The notes beneath the pieces were generated by a model. That model saw only the letters and a program-made list of their open reading frames with translations, ran no database searches and had not been told where the DNA came from. From Balanoglossus misakiensis (Eukaryota; Hemichordata), in assembly GCA_040954595.2 (NCBI GenBank), contig CM082584.2:8618001-8682000 (forward strand): a stretch of DNA of 64,000 nt. Direction: 5' to 3'. Made by a program: the position numbers and the translations under genes. Shown here in pieces: positions 1 to 14,064 of this stretch; the stretch's first letter is position 1, and every line of letters begins with the position of its first letter.

Positions 1-1838
1 TAAAGAAGTTGGCACGCACGTATGTACGTTCAATGCTTTTTTTCTCAGCCAATAAAAACAAACATTCAGAGTGCAGCCATTCAAATTCGCTCACAGAATG
101 TATCATCATTTTAAGAATAATCACAAGCAGGCCCAAAACATAAGTTTGCCTCTTTATAATAATTTCCCAGTACTTAGAATAATATATTAACACGGCATTG
201 TTATTTTTACGGGGAGTGTTCTGTTTAGCTTCTGTGTTATTTTGAATCCGTGGTATTTACCCGAGTAAAATATCATGTTTGTTGCAACAACCGGGGATAT
301 TCCTATACCACGAGTACAGAAAGGTTACTGCTGACGTAATTCAATTTGATATTTCTGTGACCATTGGCCCCACAGCTGTCGACCACCAACAGCGGTACGG
401 GATCGCAGGTACTCAAAAATCCTGCCTCTAAACCGGCTTCAGACACTTCTGATACAGTAGCCAATCAGATTTGAGGGCTAAGCTGGCAGCCAATAGGGTT
501 TGAGAGAAAGACACATCTGGATAACCAATGCCGTGTTTGTGTGTCATGTGCACGCACAGACATTACTGTGGTGGCCCACACGCCGATACGCCATACCCAA
601 ACAGGGTCAAGGAATTTACACCAATTTATGGTGTCAGTGGCAATCTAACTGACCCAGTTCACTTTTTTTTTTGTCCGTCCGAGGGAGAAGTTTCCGGCAA
701 CCTGTTGTTGGTTGAAAGATGCATTTCACCTCGCGCCCCGAGCTGCCAGTTAGACCCACATATCACGGCATTCTGGCGAACAACAGTTTTGGTCCGTGCC
801 CCTGAAAGGACGTGACGAAGGAAAAAGCCAGCCCCTGGAAAAACAATACTCCCTCATACATGTACATACTAACATTTCAAACTTTTAGACTGTACACTAA
901 ACCTTGTAAAGAGAAATTTCCTAAACATGTAGTTCAAATCACTGATGCACTTGTCAAGTTCAAAGATAATTTCCCTCTTTTAGAAACGGTTTTAAAATTA
1001 TCCTGTACTTGACCTGTAAGTGGCCATTAGCAGGATGACCAACACCTTTGCTCTATTACTATTCTCCTCTTTCCTTATCCACAGTGTACCCAAACATGTC
1101 AAACCAGGAGATTGGGTTACACACCCCAAAATGTCCTCAACCCATTGTTCCACAGAGATAAATTTTGCCTTGAGTTTAAACATCTGTGGCTCTGACAGGA
1201 CAAGACAAACGATTTCCCTCTCTCTTTTCTTTTTTGGGGGGAGCGTGTTTCTTTTTACTTTCATCGCCATGGTGACAAACTTCAGCATGGTTGGAACTTT
1301 GAAAGTGAACGTGCCCTTTTTGTATGTGGGATTTGAGGTCAAGCTTGTCAGGTCCTTAAACTTTGTTGCGCCCCCTGTTTAAATGTAATCACAGCTTGGG
1401 ACGTTGAGCGATACCAACTGAGGGCTTTGATCAGAGTTTCCTGCACATCATATCAGTACCTTGTTTACTTCTAAAACCCAAATTTCCTCAAAGCGATTAA
1501 CGCGTCATCACAGGTGCAGACAAAGGCTTATTACAGCAGTAGTTACCCCAGCTTTTAACTTAAGACTGACCAGAAAGTTGATAATGTCTAAATTGATATC
1601 TTCGATTTGAGTCAGAATGGTGCAGAGAGGTGTACATGCAGTCACTCCCTGTTTGGGCCAGTGCCATTTCCACACACACACACAAACAAGCCTCTCCAGC
1701 CTATATTTTCATTCTTTCCACCGGGAAATAGCTCTTTGTTTTCAAGTTGTTGTAGTCAGAAAAACTTCAGGTGTTAATTATGTTGATTACTGCCCTCCGG
1801 TTCACTTGAAAAGGTTTAGGGGGCCAAGTCATCAATGC
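1..1838. other. Non-coding stretch at the left edge
   Basis: I see no exon or RNA gene that I can support here. Short open frames are present on both strands but they lack domain similarity and convincing splice borders. Two CCAAT pentamers at 461-465 and 490-494 lie in short similar contexts, and a short CA run occurs near 1672-1685. It may belong to the flank or an intron of a gene off the left edge. Confidence 0.5.
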
Positions 1839-2108
1839 ATGACATCAGAGGCATTGAGTGCAGCCAGCTACCGTTCCCTATTCACGAGAGATCTGACCAC
1901 CACGGTGCCGGTGGTCTACGGCCAAACTCAAGTGTTCTCTACTGTGAACCCAAGAAACGAAGAATTCCTTCGATGGCTTCGTTCCTACAGCACAGAACAG
2001 CTCGAAGGGATGAACATCGGGGAATTCATACGTCATGGATCAGAGGAGGGGGACAAGGCACCCGGGCTGCTACCCTCCCTCCCCCTCCCAAACAACCTGA
2101 CCGCGTAG
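1839..2108 (+). CDS. Doubtful 89-codon reading frame, possibly a single or terminal exon
   Basis: An open frame runs from the ATG at 1839 to a TAG at 2106-2108. It remains open further upstream to about 1617, so an acceptor such as the one just before 1861 could make it a terminal exon. The predicted peptide looks more protein-like than its surroundings: the middle contains NEEFLRWLRSYSTEQLEGM, a plausible amphipathic helix, and the end is rich in proline and leucine. I recognise no family. No neighbouring exon with a matching phase was found, so it could equally be chance open sequence or the end of a gene that starts left of the window. Confidence 0.25.
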   Translation: MTSEALSAASYRSLFTRDLTTTVPVVYGQTQVFSTVNPRNEEFLRWLRSYSTEQLEGMNIGEFIRHGSEEGDKAPGLLPSLPLPNNLTA

Positions 2109-5100
2109 AGATGCATGCAAGCGATGCTAATCAGTTTTCTACCGCACACATTGGGGGGAAAAACACACGCACAAAAGACACAGAAGAATGGAACGGGATC
2201 TGGGTAGCCCTCGGGGGCCATGCGTGCGTGGCAGCACGGAGGAACACGAACCACGGCACAATTATACATTCACGGCTAATCAGAGCGGCTCCGGTGAATA
2301 GCTCAACAGCATGCGCTCGTTCGTTCACCTGTCAATCATACAGACAGGCCGGGTGTACCACTAAAGTTGCAACACGCATGCACACACACACACACATCTC
2401 CCCAACAAATCTAACTTCATCAAACGACCCGGACAAAAGACGCTGATCTCCAAACTGCTCGCAAAAACAAAAAGTGGATTTGTTTGAATAAATAATACAC
2501 CAAGTGATCCCCACTGAACTGAACAAATAAACACGGCCGGCAATCCACAATGAATTCTGCATCGATCACTTACACACTGTTTAGATCAAGGCTGCGGGGA
2601 TTGTAGCAAATCTCGACTCCAAAAGGCTTGCACACCGAAGTGATGAAGATATGGATGCAGTGGCAGACATGTTGCCAGCTGTCGAGTTTTTGATAACAAA
2701 GACACTACAATTATGTGATGGATTCACTTTAATGTACCTACTCAATCACATATTTATTTTGTATTTATTTATTTATTTCACTTTATTGCGGACTAAATCT
2801 GTCCATAGATCTCTGATTAATTGTTCAGATGAAAAAATGTAGCTATACCCTTTTTGTTACTTTTTTATCTACAAATGTACTTTTTTATTTACCACTAAAA
2901 TGATCCCACTATTTTCCTTCCACTGACACAGTCAGAGAGTAAATTCTAATGTTAAACACTGAACAAGCCTCTCTGTACTGAGAGTGAGTATAACCGTGTG
3001 GTCGGACTGTTTGGGGGAACGGTGTAATTACATTACACAAACTTATATAACGTCACGAACTCCGAGCACCAGAGGGAAAAGAAATCAAGTGTTTTTGATT
3101 TCAAGGGTCACCTGGACTGGGCTATACCCGCAGACAGATTTGACATTGCCCACTTTGTACAATAATCTACATGTGTGGTATAAAATGGCTGGCATTTTTC
3201 GCGAGCATCTCCTGTTTTGCACTAATTACTACTCGAGGTCTATTTTTAACGTGTGACCCAGAATGTGCTCTCCTCGTATTTGAGGCAAGTTCGTTTGGCC
3301 GTCTGTTTCTTCCACCGTGTATGCGATGTGTCCCCCCTGCTACAATTTCGTCAACACGTTCAACTTCCAGATGTCAAAGTGCGAGATTCGATTGCACTTG
3401 CGGTAAACTTTCCGCCGCGGTTCCAAAGAATGGGAACCCAAACAGACGGACGGCTGTGTCGTCATCTTTGTATAATACGCCCTGCACTGCGCTGACCATG
3501 TTTGTGGGGGTCACTTCGCAGTGTATGTTTCGCTTCACTTCTCCGGGCAACCCGGCTGCTGCGGTGTGCCATCTCAATGCTGGCCAGCACTGTCAAAGAA
3601 AGAAGAAAAAACTCCGCCCGACTGGCTGAAAACAAAACATATCCCAGAGATCAAACAACGATCTGGCGCCGAAGACTCAGGCATTTCATTGAACTACAGG
3701 CTTAACTGGATTACAAGGACAAGTACGAAATAGAAAGATGAGAAAAAAGAAACTTTACATAAAACATGTTAGTTTTATTCATATCCATACATGTATCTAT
3801 GGAATATATCATGCCCCTATATAACTTTTATTGAATTATTTCTCTGCTCCTCTCTTACTTGTCACGAAGAAGGAACAGACGTCCATCAACTTACAGACCA
3901 GTCTTCCACACAGAAATGTGCACCACAAGCATACACCACCTGTGACGAAATTCCACTTTGGCCACCAAACTTTCCCTAAGTATCCCCTGACAGACACTAG
4001 ACAGGCAGCATGTTCATGTGTGGCGAGAGTGTATGTTTGCTGCATGCACACGTACTACTACACACAAGCTCCGCCAACATCAACTTCTGTCGTAAATGAC
4101 AGAACCAACCTTCTTTCATCGCGCAGAAATTACCAACACAGAGGGCTGTCCTAAATTTCCATGCATTTTGCATTTTTTTTTCATCCAGAGCAAACATCTG
4201 GGGGGAGAGTTTATTCGGGCCGTATTTGAAATTCCTCCTCTCCACTTGGCCAAAACTTATTCACCTCCATTGTTATGTGTTTGGGGACAGTCGGACTGGC
4301 CCTGGAATTACACCAATTGGTCGCCTTCTCGACACACCCGGGCCCTTCCTGACCTCTCGGAATTCTTCAGGGCTTCCCCCTATTGGCCGAGACCCGGGTG
4401 CCGATTGATGTGAAACTACTGTTTTGCATCAATGCATCACCACCTTTACATTCAGCCGATGCAAAAACCCCGGTTCAGCTCATTCCCTCCTTCTCAAGTG
4501 GCCACTGACAAAAACGAGATCTGTTTGGTCTTGTGATTACCACTGAAACCGATGAAAAAACAAGGGGAGGGGGAGAGAGCTGAACGAAGGGGGGGGAGAG
4601 CTGGACGAACACAGAGAAAAATCAGGGAACATTGAGACGTGCTTTCAGAGTTCCCTCCTACTATTTACGTCTGGTTTTAATACACCCTATCTCATTTCGC
4701 CAAGTTTTCCCCTATCTGACCTCGCCCTAGGTGACAGAAATTTAGAGCTGTAATTGCATACTATTGCCATTACATTTATCAACACTGCAAAACGCGTCCT
4801 TATGAGGATGACTATTTTTTTTCTTTTATAATTTATTATAAAAAGACTCTGTCGCTTCCGGTTGGGCGTGATCGAGAGGAGGAGGGGGGGGGGACTTGAC
4901 ACCACAAAGTCTGCGTGAGCACAACAACCTCTCTTTTCATCCTTTGCGATTCCGGTAACAGCGATCTAATTGGTGGCAGTGCGGAGGCGCCGCCCTTTGA
5001 GAGTATTGTGCTAATTTTGACATGTTTTAAAATGCTGATAATTGCCTGCTGACGTCAAGACCCGCAGACATTAGCATGACAACTCTTTGAAGAGAGAGAG

Positions 5101-8100
5101 AGAGAGGGAGGCACACAGCATTTAGAAGGTTCGGCCGGCTAAAGACTGTCCCAGGCACACTTCTTGATTTGTTTTACTGGCACTCGTGGTGAATGGACAA
5201 AAGTGAAACTTCAAAGAGACAGCGCGTCCAAAGATCACAGTAAATCACATACAGAAGATGGCGGCCATCACAGGCGTACATGTAAACTATACCCAATGAA
5301 CAACAACACTGCAAGCACATGTAGTCCATTGTTTATACTCCACTGATGGAATTAAAACATACACGAACTTAGTTTTTCCGGAACACCATAATCATTACCG
5401 TTTTAATATATAAAACAAAAACCATTAAGGCAAAGACAACAAGCTGCCACCATGGAAACCGTTGCTACACGACAATTCCAACTCCACCCGTGATATTCCA
5501 ATCCCTGGCTGCATTGTATTTAATTGGATTTGTAGCACATTTTGGAACCAGCTTGCGAGGCTTACTCTAAAAAGAGTCGACTGGTGTGATATACACAGGC
5601 GTGTGACCTTGATTGTCCTGAAGTATGTGATGGACAACCCCTGCAGTGCCACCTCTTCAGCCAAAACAGGACACTAAGTCACTTGTGTGACAAACAGGGA
5701 CCACTGATGTACCAGTCATGAGTTTATGTCAGTCACGTAGTTTGCAAACTCAATGAACACCTCACTTTTTTCTGACATCATTTTTTGAGAGTTGATAATT
5801 CACTGAAACACTCAGTTTTGTTGGCAGTCTTCACTTAGGAAATCTATAGAAAATCCCATGCACCTCGATGACATAATTTGTCATGCAAATTCGAAATGAT
5901 GTCATCATATTAGTTCCAACTTACTTACACACCTGAGCCCCTGTCTGTCTATTCTCTTTTGCATGTACATGCAGGTCAGCAATATGAGAAAATACCAGCA
6001 GCATTAAGGGGATTAGTATATACAGTATGTGCGATTTGTTTAATCTCTAGCACCGTTTTTATTGAAATTTTCTGACAAAGTGTGACTTCCACAATCATGA
6101 TAGAGGAGGTCACAATAAACTGTTATGGCAATAAAAAAAAACAGTATACACTGTACATCTGTACATTAATTGTACAGAGTTCTGGGATTAATTTTCAAAG
6201 TACACCAAGATATGTTCAAATACACATCCACACCTGTGCCACTATTGGTTTTTCTCAGAATAATCTTGGTGAAATGTTTTTGCTGTTGTTATTTACGAAT
6301 AAGTTCACTGTGACTCGAACACTCAAGTCGAGAACTGTCAAAACGGTGAGCGTGATTTGTCTCAGGAGACACATCAAGGAAAATCACATTATATTGACTA
6401 GCATCTCTATATAGCACACTACCCATTTAAACTCAGATGACCACTCCACTAGGCAAGTGCCCGTTTTCTCCCCTCAATGAATTTATAGTATTACGAGCAC
6501 TCAAGATCCCTGTGCTTTCATTTCCACAATCAGTCGCTCAATTTCCTGCCATCTCAGCATTCAGCTTTCCACTCATTACTTCAGCTATGTGTCGGGTTTG
6601 TCCGTCTCTTGAAACTGTTGACTCTGTTTTCCCCAAGTGCCACTTCGAGAGATTCTCCGGGGCAGAGCGACCGGGGATCAACACCTTGCCACCTCAAACT
6701 CTGGGGACACGCAAACCACAAGTCACAGTGTTGAATTTCACACGTACACACTGAGAAATTCCTCGCCAGGGTTTTTCACTCGCTAGCAAGGACTATGAAA
6801 ATTCCTGCTACCAGATAAGGTGACGCATCGCCACTCCCCCCAAAGACATGCATTTTCTCACAACTACGGACATCCCCATACAGTTCATTACAGTAAAATT
6901 TTAATTTCCTGTCACTTGGCACATTCTTCTCTCTTTTACCGTAAATCAAAAATAAAACAATCCCACAGCTCTAGACCTGAGAAGATGATGTAGCAATGAC
7001 CCTATCAGAACATACATAGTATTAAGCTGCTGGCGTGATAAATTACCTTGAATATGTTGCCACGGTAACACTTGATAAATCCTAATAACATTTTGCAAGA
7101 GGAGAAATCCCATATTAATCCACAAATCTGTGAAATGAAATTTATTCAGTGCTACACTCTACAGTGGAGTAACCCTTGCCACTGTGTGTGTAAGGGGTGG
7201 GGGGTGGGGGGGGGGTGTTACCCTAACAGGACATTCTCGTGCTCTGGCACTAACATTTCAACAGTCTGTACAGTTTTGATTTTGCCAGTAAACGTTCTGA
7301 AGCGTGGTCTAATTCTTTCCATCCGCAGCTTCAGGGGTGCAGAGGTCAACCCCAAAACCAGTAACCGGGGCCGGGTAAACATCTCGTAAAACTCCAAAAT
7401 GGGGGTGCACTATGGGACCCCGTGTGACCTTCAAACTTAAACTGCCTGTCAGCTCCGAGATTGTTTTCGAGTGAAATTATGGAGGCAAGTGTGTGTGTGT
7501 GTGTAGAGCAGTGTACTTAGAATGCCGTTTAATGAGAGTTTTAACTGGCAATAAGTGTCACTGTATCTGGGGACTCCTCGCGGGGGCCATTTGCAGGCGG
7601 AAACTCCGAGTCCCACAGACAGATAATGCTCGGGAGCCATGTCCCAGTCGTCTCATCAATGGAAGTTTGGAGGGAGAAACCAGAAACACTGCATGCGACA
7701 GCGAATCGCATGAAAAAGTGTTGATCAATGTACGGCAATCCACAGGGAAGCGTCAATCTTTCCGTATTACCCCTCCCCCCTCCATATCACCCCTCCCCTA
7801 CCTGGTCGCATTACTCAACACTTCAAGACACAAAAAAAGAAACACAAGAGAGTGACATGTTTGGGGCATGCTTTACGAGAGGACAGGGAATGCTGGCTCC
7901 AATGGTTTCTCCGTCAAAATGACTACCGAGGGAGATCTTGCTGGTATTTCAAAACGAGGGGTGGGCACCCTCACAAGACCCCCCAAGGTTGCTACATTGT
8001 GTCCAATCCCTGGCTACAATGCTGACAGTAAAATCAAATTCTAAGCATTTTGAACAAACACCATCAAAACGTGATTGCAATGATTAGCAGTGATGCTTTA

Positions 8101-11100
8101 GAGGAAAGAGCAGGCAATATTAAGTTTGAAACTCAGAATTGTAACTATATGCCATTTGAAGTACAGATATTGGGGAGGGGAAGGGGAGGGGGGGGGGAGA
8201 GACTATGTGACAATCAGAGACATTGACCACTATAGCCAGGCCGCCACAATTTGTACATTTGCACACAGCGCGATGGTGTCAATTTCCCCGTTACTGTTCA
8301 GATCACGATTGATTTTTTACTATATAGGTTTTTATTGACGTTGAATGGCATAGGTGCTTGCTGTATTGATCTGTCAGGCATTTAAATTTTAATGGGGGTT
8401 ACATTAATACCATCGGGCTTCTGCTCTGCCTGTGTGTCGGATTTCAAAAAGCATTCATAACCTGAACATACATGGCTCGTCATATACACATCTCCGCGAT
8501 CATATTTCCTTTTATGATGCAATTCGCGGGACGCAAAGAGGTTTTTATCAAACTGACAAAAAGCTCTGTCTCCCAATATATGCACGCGACGTGTGTGCAT
8601 GGTCAATAAATCTGAAGCTTTCAAATCAAGCCTGGTGTTTGCCGAGCTGGGTTCAGACTTAATTCATTTCGTTTGTCGGCTATACTGTCTTTCAGTCGTG
8701 AGCTTTTTTCGACTGCCCTTAAAATTTAAATGACAAGATGAACATGACAGCCAGCGAACACAATCCCCCCTTCCTGATCTGTACTGTTTAATTACTGCAA
8801 ACTTGTTCTGGGGTAATAAAACTGAATGGGCCTGGACAAGTTTGTTTTACTCTCAGTAACATTAACACGGAACTAAACTTTGTACATCTTATTCAGTACT
8901 TAGTCTTACCATCGTTCCATCAATTGCTTTATTTAGAATCCAGTCCATCTGTATATCCCATTCATCTGTACATCTATCATCCCTCCCTCCCTCCACATGT
9001 CCGTCCAACCATCCATCCATCAACCCACCCACCCACCAACCATTTCATCATTTCCCCCAAGCCGTATCCAAACATCAAGTCTACAGTCAGCCAGACTTTT
9101 TTCGGAAAAAAAGCGAAACGGAAACGAACATCCTCACAGAAATCAACAAAATATGATATATCGGCGTGAGTTTATACTAGCTGTCATTTCACCCCTAAAC
9201 CGTACTACTATTTTAAGCTGGAGGCACCAAGTATCATTTTATTTTGAGAGTTATATTTTGTAAACATCTCATTTCATTTCAAACAAAGATGGTCTCCAGG
9301 AAATTTATCAGCGCACACTTGCGAGTGGGTGGGCTGTTTGGTTGCGAGGCCAGCAGCACGGTGTATAACACATCACACCTCAGAGCTTTAAGACCTTTTT
9401 TTTTTAAACTTTAAGAAGTTTTCCCATCGTCCCAGATGACTGGACGGCTTAACACAGCGAACGCGTACTCCCGTAGGTACGACATTTAGCAAGACGTCAC
9501 GGCAACCAGAGACTGATGAACTCCTTATTTTAGAAAGTGTGTCACGGCCTAGCGACCCGGCCCCCCGACAGAAAACGACCTCTGATATTTAACCCAGAAA
9601 TTGCACAATTGCGAGTGAAAAGTTTTGAGATGTCTCTCCAGCACACCACGGCACACCTTTTAGATCTTAACGAGAGAGGGTCAGATTACGGATAATTAAC
9701 AATCGTGACAGCAACTTCAGCGGTTATTTTGGGGCTGGCTACCCTGTGTCAACAATGTGTACGCTGGCCGGGAAAGATGATCCGCCATAGCCTGGAGTTT
9801 GAATACAAAGCAGAGAAAAAGGGGGCGAAAAAAAGCAGTGAACCCAGATGGAATCCTTCTCGGGGTCAGAGATACTCTACGGTTACACTCAAATTGAACG
9901 TGTGGTGTTTACAGTTGTTTTTTTTTATAAAATTATGGCCGAGCTTGCCAGCCTGCATGTACATGTTTACTTTTAGTTTACATGCAAGTGTATCTCGTTT
10001 ACATGGGTCTTTGCTTTAAGCCACAGGGCTGTCAAACAACGAGCCAGTTCTGCTATGTAGAATGGGGAGGGGGGGCTGTGTGTAGTTCAATAAATTTTAA
10101 ACAACTTCAACTAGTCCGTCTACGGAGGAACTGTGGCCAAAGGGGAGAGACAACAGGCACAGCGCATCATGGGTAAAATTGCATGAAACCTTGTAAACTA
10201 GTTCCCAAGACAACAACTGCAACTGCTGTCTCGTCCTCTCGGCGGAGCAAGTTTAGAGGCAAAGGTGAAAGTTGCCACGACGTCCTCCTTCACTAATGAT
10301 GACTGCCTGCACCCACTGCACTACATAAACCAGCTGAAGGTGGCGGCCGGCGGTGACGGGTAATCCATCTTCTGAGGGGGGGGGGGGGAGACATAACTTT
10401 CTCAGGAGCTCATCCACCCCTATAAATAGCAATGGTTTTGCCTTGACCCATGAAATAATCCGCCGTATAGATTTACACGCGGTGATGCAATGAAAACGCC
10501 AGTCATACATCATTTTTTCTGTCCGCGGATCCGAGCGTTCTCCGGTGTCAGAGCCATTCCGGCATTTATTCCGGCGTATCACCGCCACCACCACCATATC
10601 TCTAACAACACAAACACCCAGGCAGAAACTAATTGAATTGCAGTAAAATTGGTAAACAGATAAATTTTTAATTGAAAAATTTCTTCCACCTCGACCATGG
10701 GTGTTCTATTACATTTGTGTAATGGGAATTTGATTCCATCCAAATGCTGATCAAAGCGCTATTTACGGGAAATTCTTTTCAGATCTTTCATACCAGACAA
10801 TGAGTTAGCAACATAACCCAGCCAATAGTAAACTGATTTATTTTAAAAAGTTGTCTCATCCTTTTCTGGCTTTTAATCATCATCTTGGATATTTATGGTC
10901 ACAATTTATCATACCATGAACTGTGCTTCAGGTGGACAAAGCATATTCATGTATATATGTGTGTCATGAAACTTCTGAATCTCTTTTTTGTACTGTTGTG
11001 ATGAAGTCAAGTTATCGGAGGTATAGAAACTCCTGCAAAAGATATATGTGCTCCCAGACGGAAGTATGAAAATGAAATGGAGGTCAACTGAAATCACAAT

Positions 11101-13994
11101 ATATACACTTGAACAATACGGTCGACTAAAAAAAAAACTCTCCGCAAATCCGGTTGAGCATGAAACCGGGGACTTCAAAAGTTTGCCGATGTGCTTTGAT
11201 GAAAAGAAAATTGAGTTTCACCTACCCAGGTATTAGCAGAAGACTGTGACGAGAGGCAAGCCCACTGATGAATGAACTTATCTCAATAAATAGGCTTTCA
11301 CTCAGAAAGACTTAAGCCCTCAAAGCGACAGAGAATCACGATACGACAAAAGCCCGGGCTCTTTTTGATGAACTAGTCGGCCTAATACCGGAAGAAAAGG
11401 CACTTGAGCGCGCAGGTAATAACTTGACTGTGATGCATGGCTCTCTCTCTTTCTCTCAATCTGCGTTGCGATCATGACACGATATCTCAGCCCGCAGCCT
11501 GGGGTATCCCTATCAGTGATGTTAGCTTTCCTGATCCGTATCAAATGTTTACGCTATTTTCATTGATCTCTAAAACTTTTATATTAAACATACACCGGAC
11601 ACTTTTCCAGGGAACATTCCTGTAATTGTTCTACGGCATCACGCAGAATGCAGATAAGCTTTTTTGCCCCCTTTTTGACAGCTGGAACAACTATGCATGA
11701 AAAGACGGAAAGTGGTTGCGGGCAAATGTATTTCCATACACTTCCTGAATTTTTCGTGGATCTGAACATCACCTGGAAGGTAGCTTCCATTTGGATTTTC
11801 AGGATTCGAATTTTGCCTGTACATTAAGATCATTACTCACTCGCAAGTTGAACTCAGAATAAAGCTTATCCTTATTCCTTAGCCCGCAGCAAAACCTAGA
11901 TATTCTACAGATTTTGCATCAGCAGTAACCATCTCCCGGCCACAAAATGATAAGGAAGTGCCCTATTTTTGCCATTGAATATATATTCTATTATCCACGG
12001 TCATTACAAATTCAGAATGCTACAAAACTAGAAATGAATTTACAAAATTATGACAACAGGTATTATTCCATACTGACATTCTGAATCATTTTATGGCCAA
12101 TTTTGAAGACTGTAGCAAAATAGGTTGTACATCTTCGCAGCTTTTGGCCTTTCTTCTTCCCACAAAATGCAGGAGATTAGATCGTGTGGCCGATAACCCC
12201 GGGCTCCCTGAATTTGAGAATGAGAATTACTGGTATTCCCAAGTTAAACTATTAATGGGATTGATTCATACCCTTGCCCACAGCCAGGGATGTACACATT
12301 ATCCGTTGAACTCTACTCATTGGGGAGACTGGCTCATCACAGGAACTACAAGTGGGTTTTTAGCGCAGGGGGGAGAGATAATTTCATGAAAATTCAACTA
12401 TATAGGTTGTAGATGAGTAAATGTAATCCAAAGGCCTTCGTTGATCAGATAATCTAAAAAAAAACGTTGAAAAGTGCTCTCGTTGGCGACCAGAAAACTC
12501 AAAGATTTTAAACAAATCATAGTAAAGAAGAAGAATTCTATTAAATTGGGCAACTGAGCAATTCACAGAATCGTTTACAATCGTCACATAAAGTTCGCGG
12601 GTGTTTCGCCGCAAACTCCAACCTTGCCACTCATCATGCCACCAAGATCAACATTTACATGGCACATAAACGCTACGCACACCAATAATACACAGGTGTA
12701 TTCTGCAGTGAACCTGGGGGACACTTACACGCCTATTATCGCGGTTCGACACCTTGTAGTGATTTCAGCTGCCTTTCCCAAAGGCGCTGCTCTACAAGGG
12801 AAAATTCTGCGAGGTTGAAACCGCCACCTGAACCCAACACTTCCCGTAAGCGCTCAGAAACAGCCCAGAGACGATTACACTATCTTATGGCGTTATGCGG
12901 CCAATGAATATATTTCCTTTCTGCACAGAAGTCGGACTTTGTTGTAGACGTTTCAGGCCGGCACAAAGGAGGTACTTTGAAGAAAAAAAATCCTCTCTGA
13001 AAATTCCTTTGATGGAGAATTCAATAGAGCGCTATTACACAGGTGCTCTGGTGAGGGATTTCTTGGGAGTCTCTGTCTTCTTTTGGGCCAAGCTTTTTGA
13101 AAAGAGTTTTAGGATTTTCATCTTTGCAATCAGTAGGATCTTGACACGACTTAAGTACTACACTCCCCCTCTGTCTATGAAAAACCATTGTTAAAAGAAC
13201 ATTTTGAAAACTGCAAATGTTTTTCAAATGTTTTACCAAGTTCAATTTCATTTTCACGAACAGTGAAATGTACTAACTCTTGTGCGCTTCAAATACTACT
13301 GCCGAGCTGTTGTTTCAATGTCGATGACCAGCAGTTGTTTTTGTACAGGCACACGGCATGAGAGAATTCTTATCGCAGAACCAGGCAGGACAAGGCATGA
13401 TGGGAATGTTTACGAGGACCACTTCCCATCTCAATAAAAGTTCACCTCCGTCACCTCGTGTTATGGCTTTTTTCCCTTTGCCCTACTTCGCCACAACTAC
13501 ACAGACTTTGACACAAGCTGGCTGCGAATGGCTGTTTGTGGGGGAAGCGAGAGAGTTGGCCAACACAGAGACATAAAATAAATTGAGACGCCTACATTTT
13601 TATCCAAAATTGAAACGTAATTTTCCGGTCAAACAAAATATGCACAATTTCAGACTTACTTTTACACACCGTTTCCTCAATAATCAACCCATAATCAAAT
13701 CATTATGACTTCTATATAAATGGTAATTTCATAATTACCCCAGGGAGGGTGGGTTTAATGGGAACTGTGGGCAGGGGAAAATGGCTGCTGTGCCGAGGGG
13801 GTGGAGGGCAGATTTGTTCTACCCCATTAACTGCCGGAAAGGGTAGAAATGAATTATTACTGACACTAGTGACAGCCATATGTTACACACAAAGTTTTTC
13901 TCTATTACTTTGCTTTGCAAGCGATATCAGATATGAGGCATCCCTTTTCTGTCTAGAAGGTACTTTGCAATCAAAAAGATATGCAGAGTCATTT

Positions 13995-14064
13995 GATATT
14001 TTCATCATAACAGACCAAAGGATTTGATCGAATATGATATTTTCATCATAACAGACCAAAGGAT
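13995..14064. repeat. 29-bp direct repeat, two copies
   Basis: An identical 29-bp segment beginning GATATTTTCATC occurs at 13995-14023 and again at 14036-14064, separated by 12 bases. The exact identity points to a recent local tandem duplication. No coding context is apparent. Confidence 0.85.

Noticed and set aside
461-494. Paired CCAAT boxes as a promoter
   Set aside because: There is no start codon, open frame or other promoter sign downstream. Two pentamers alone are expected by chance.
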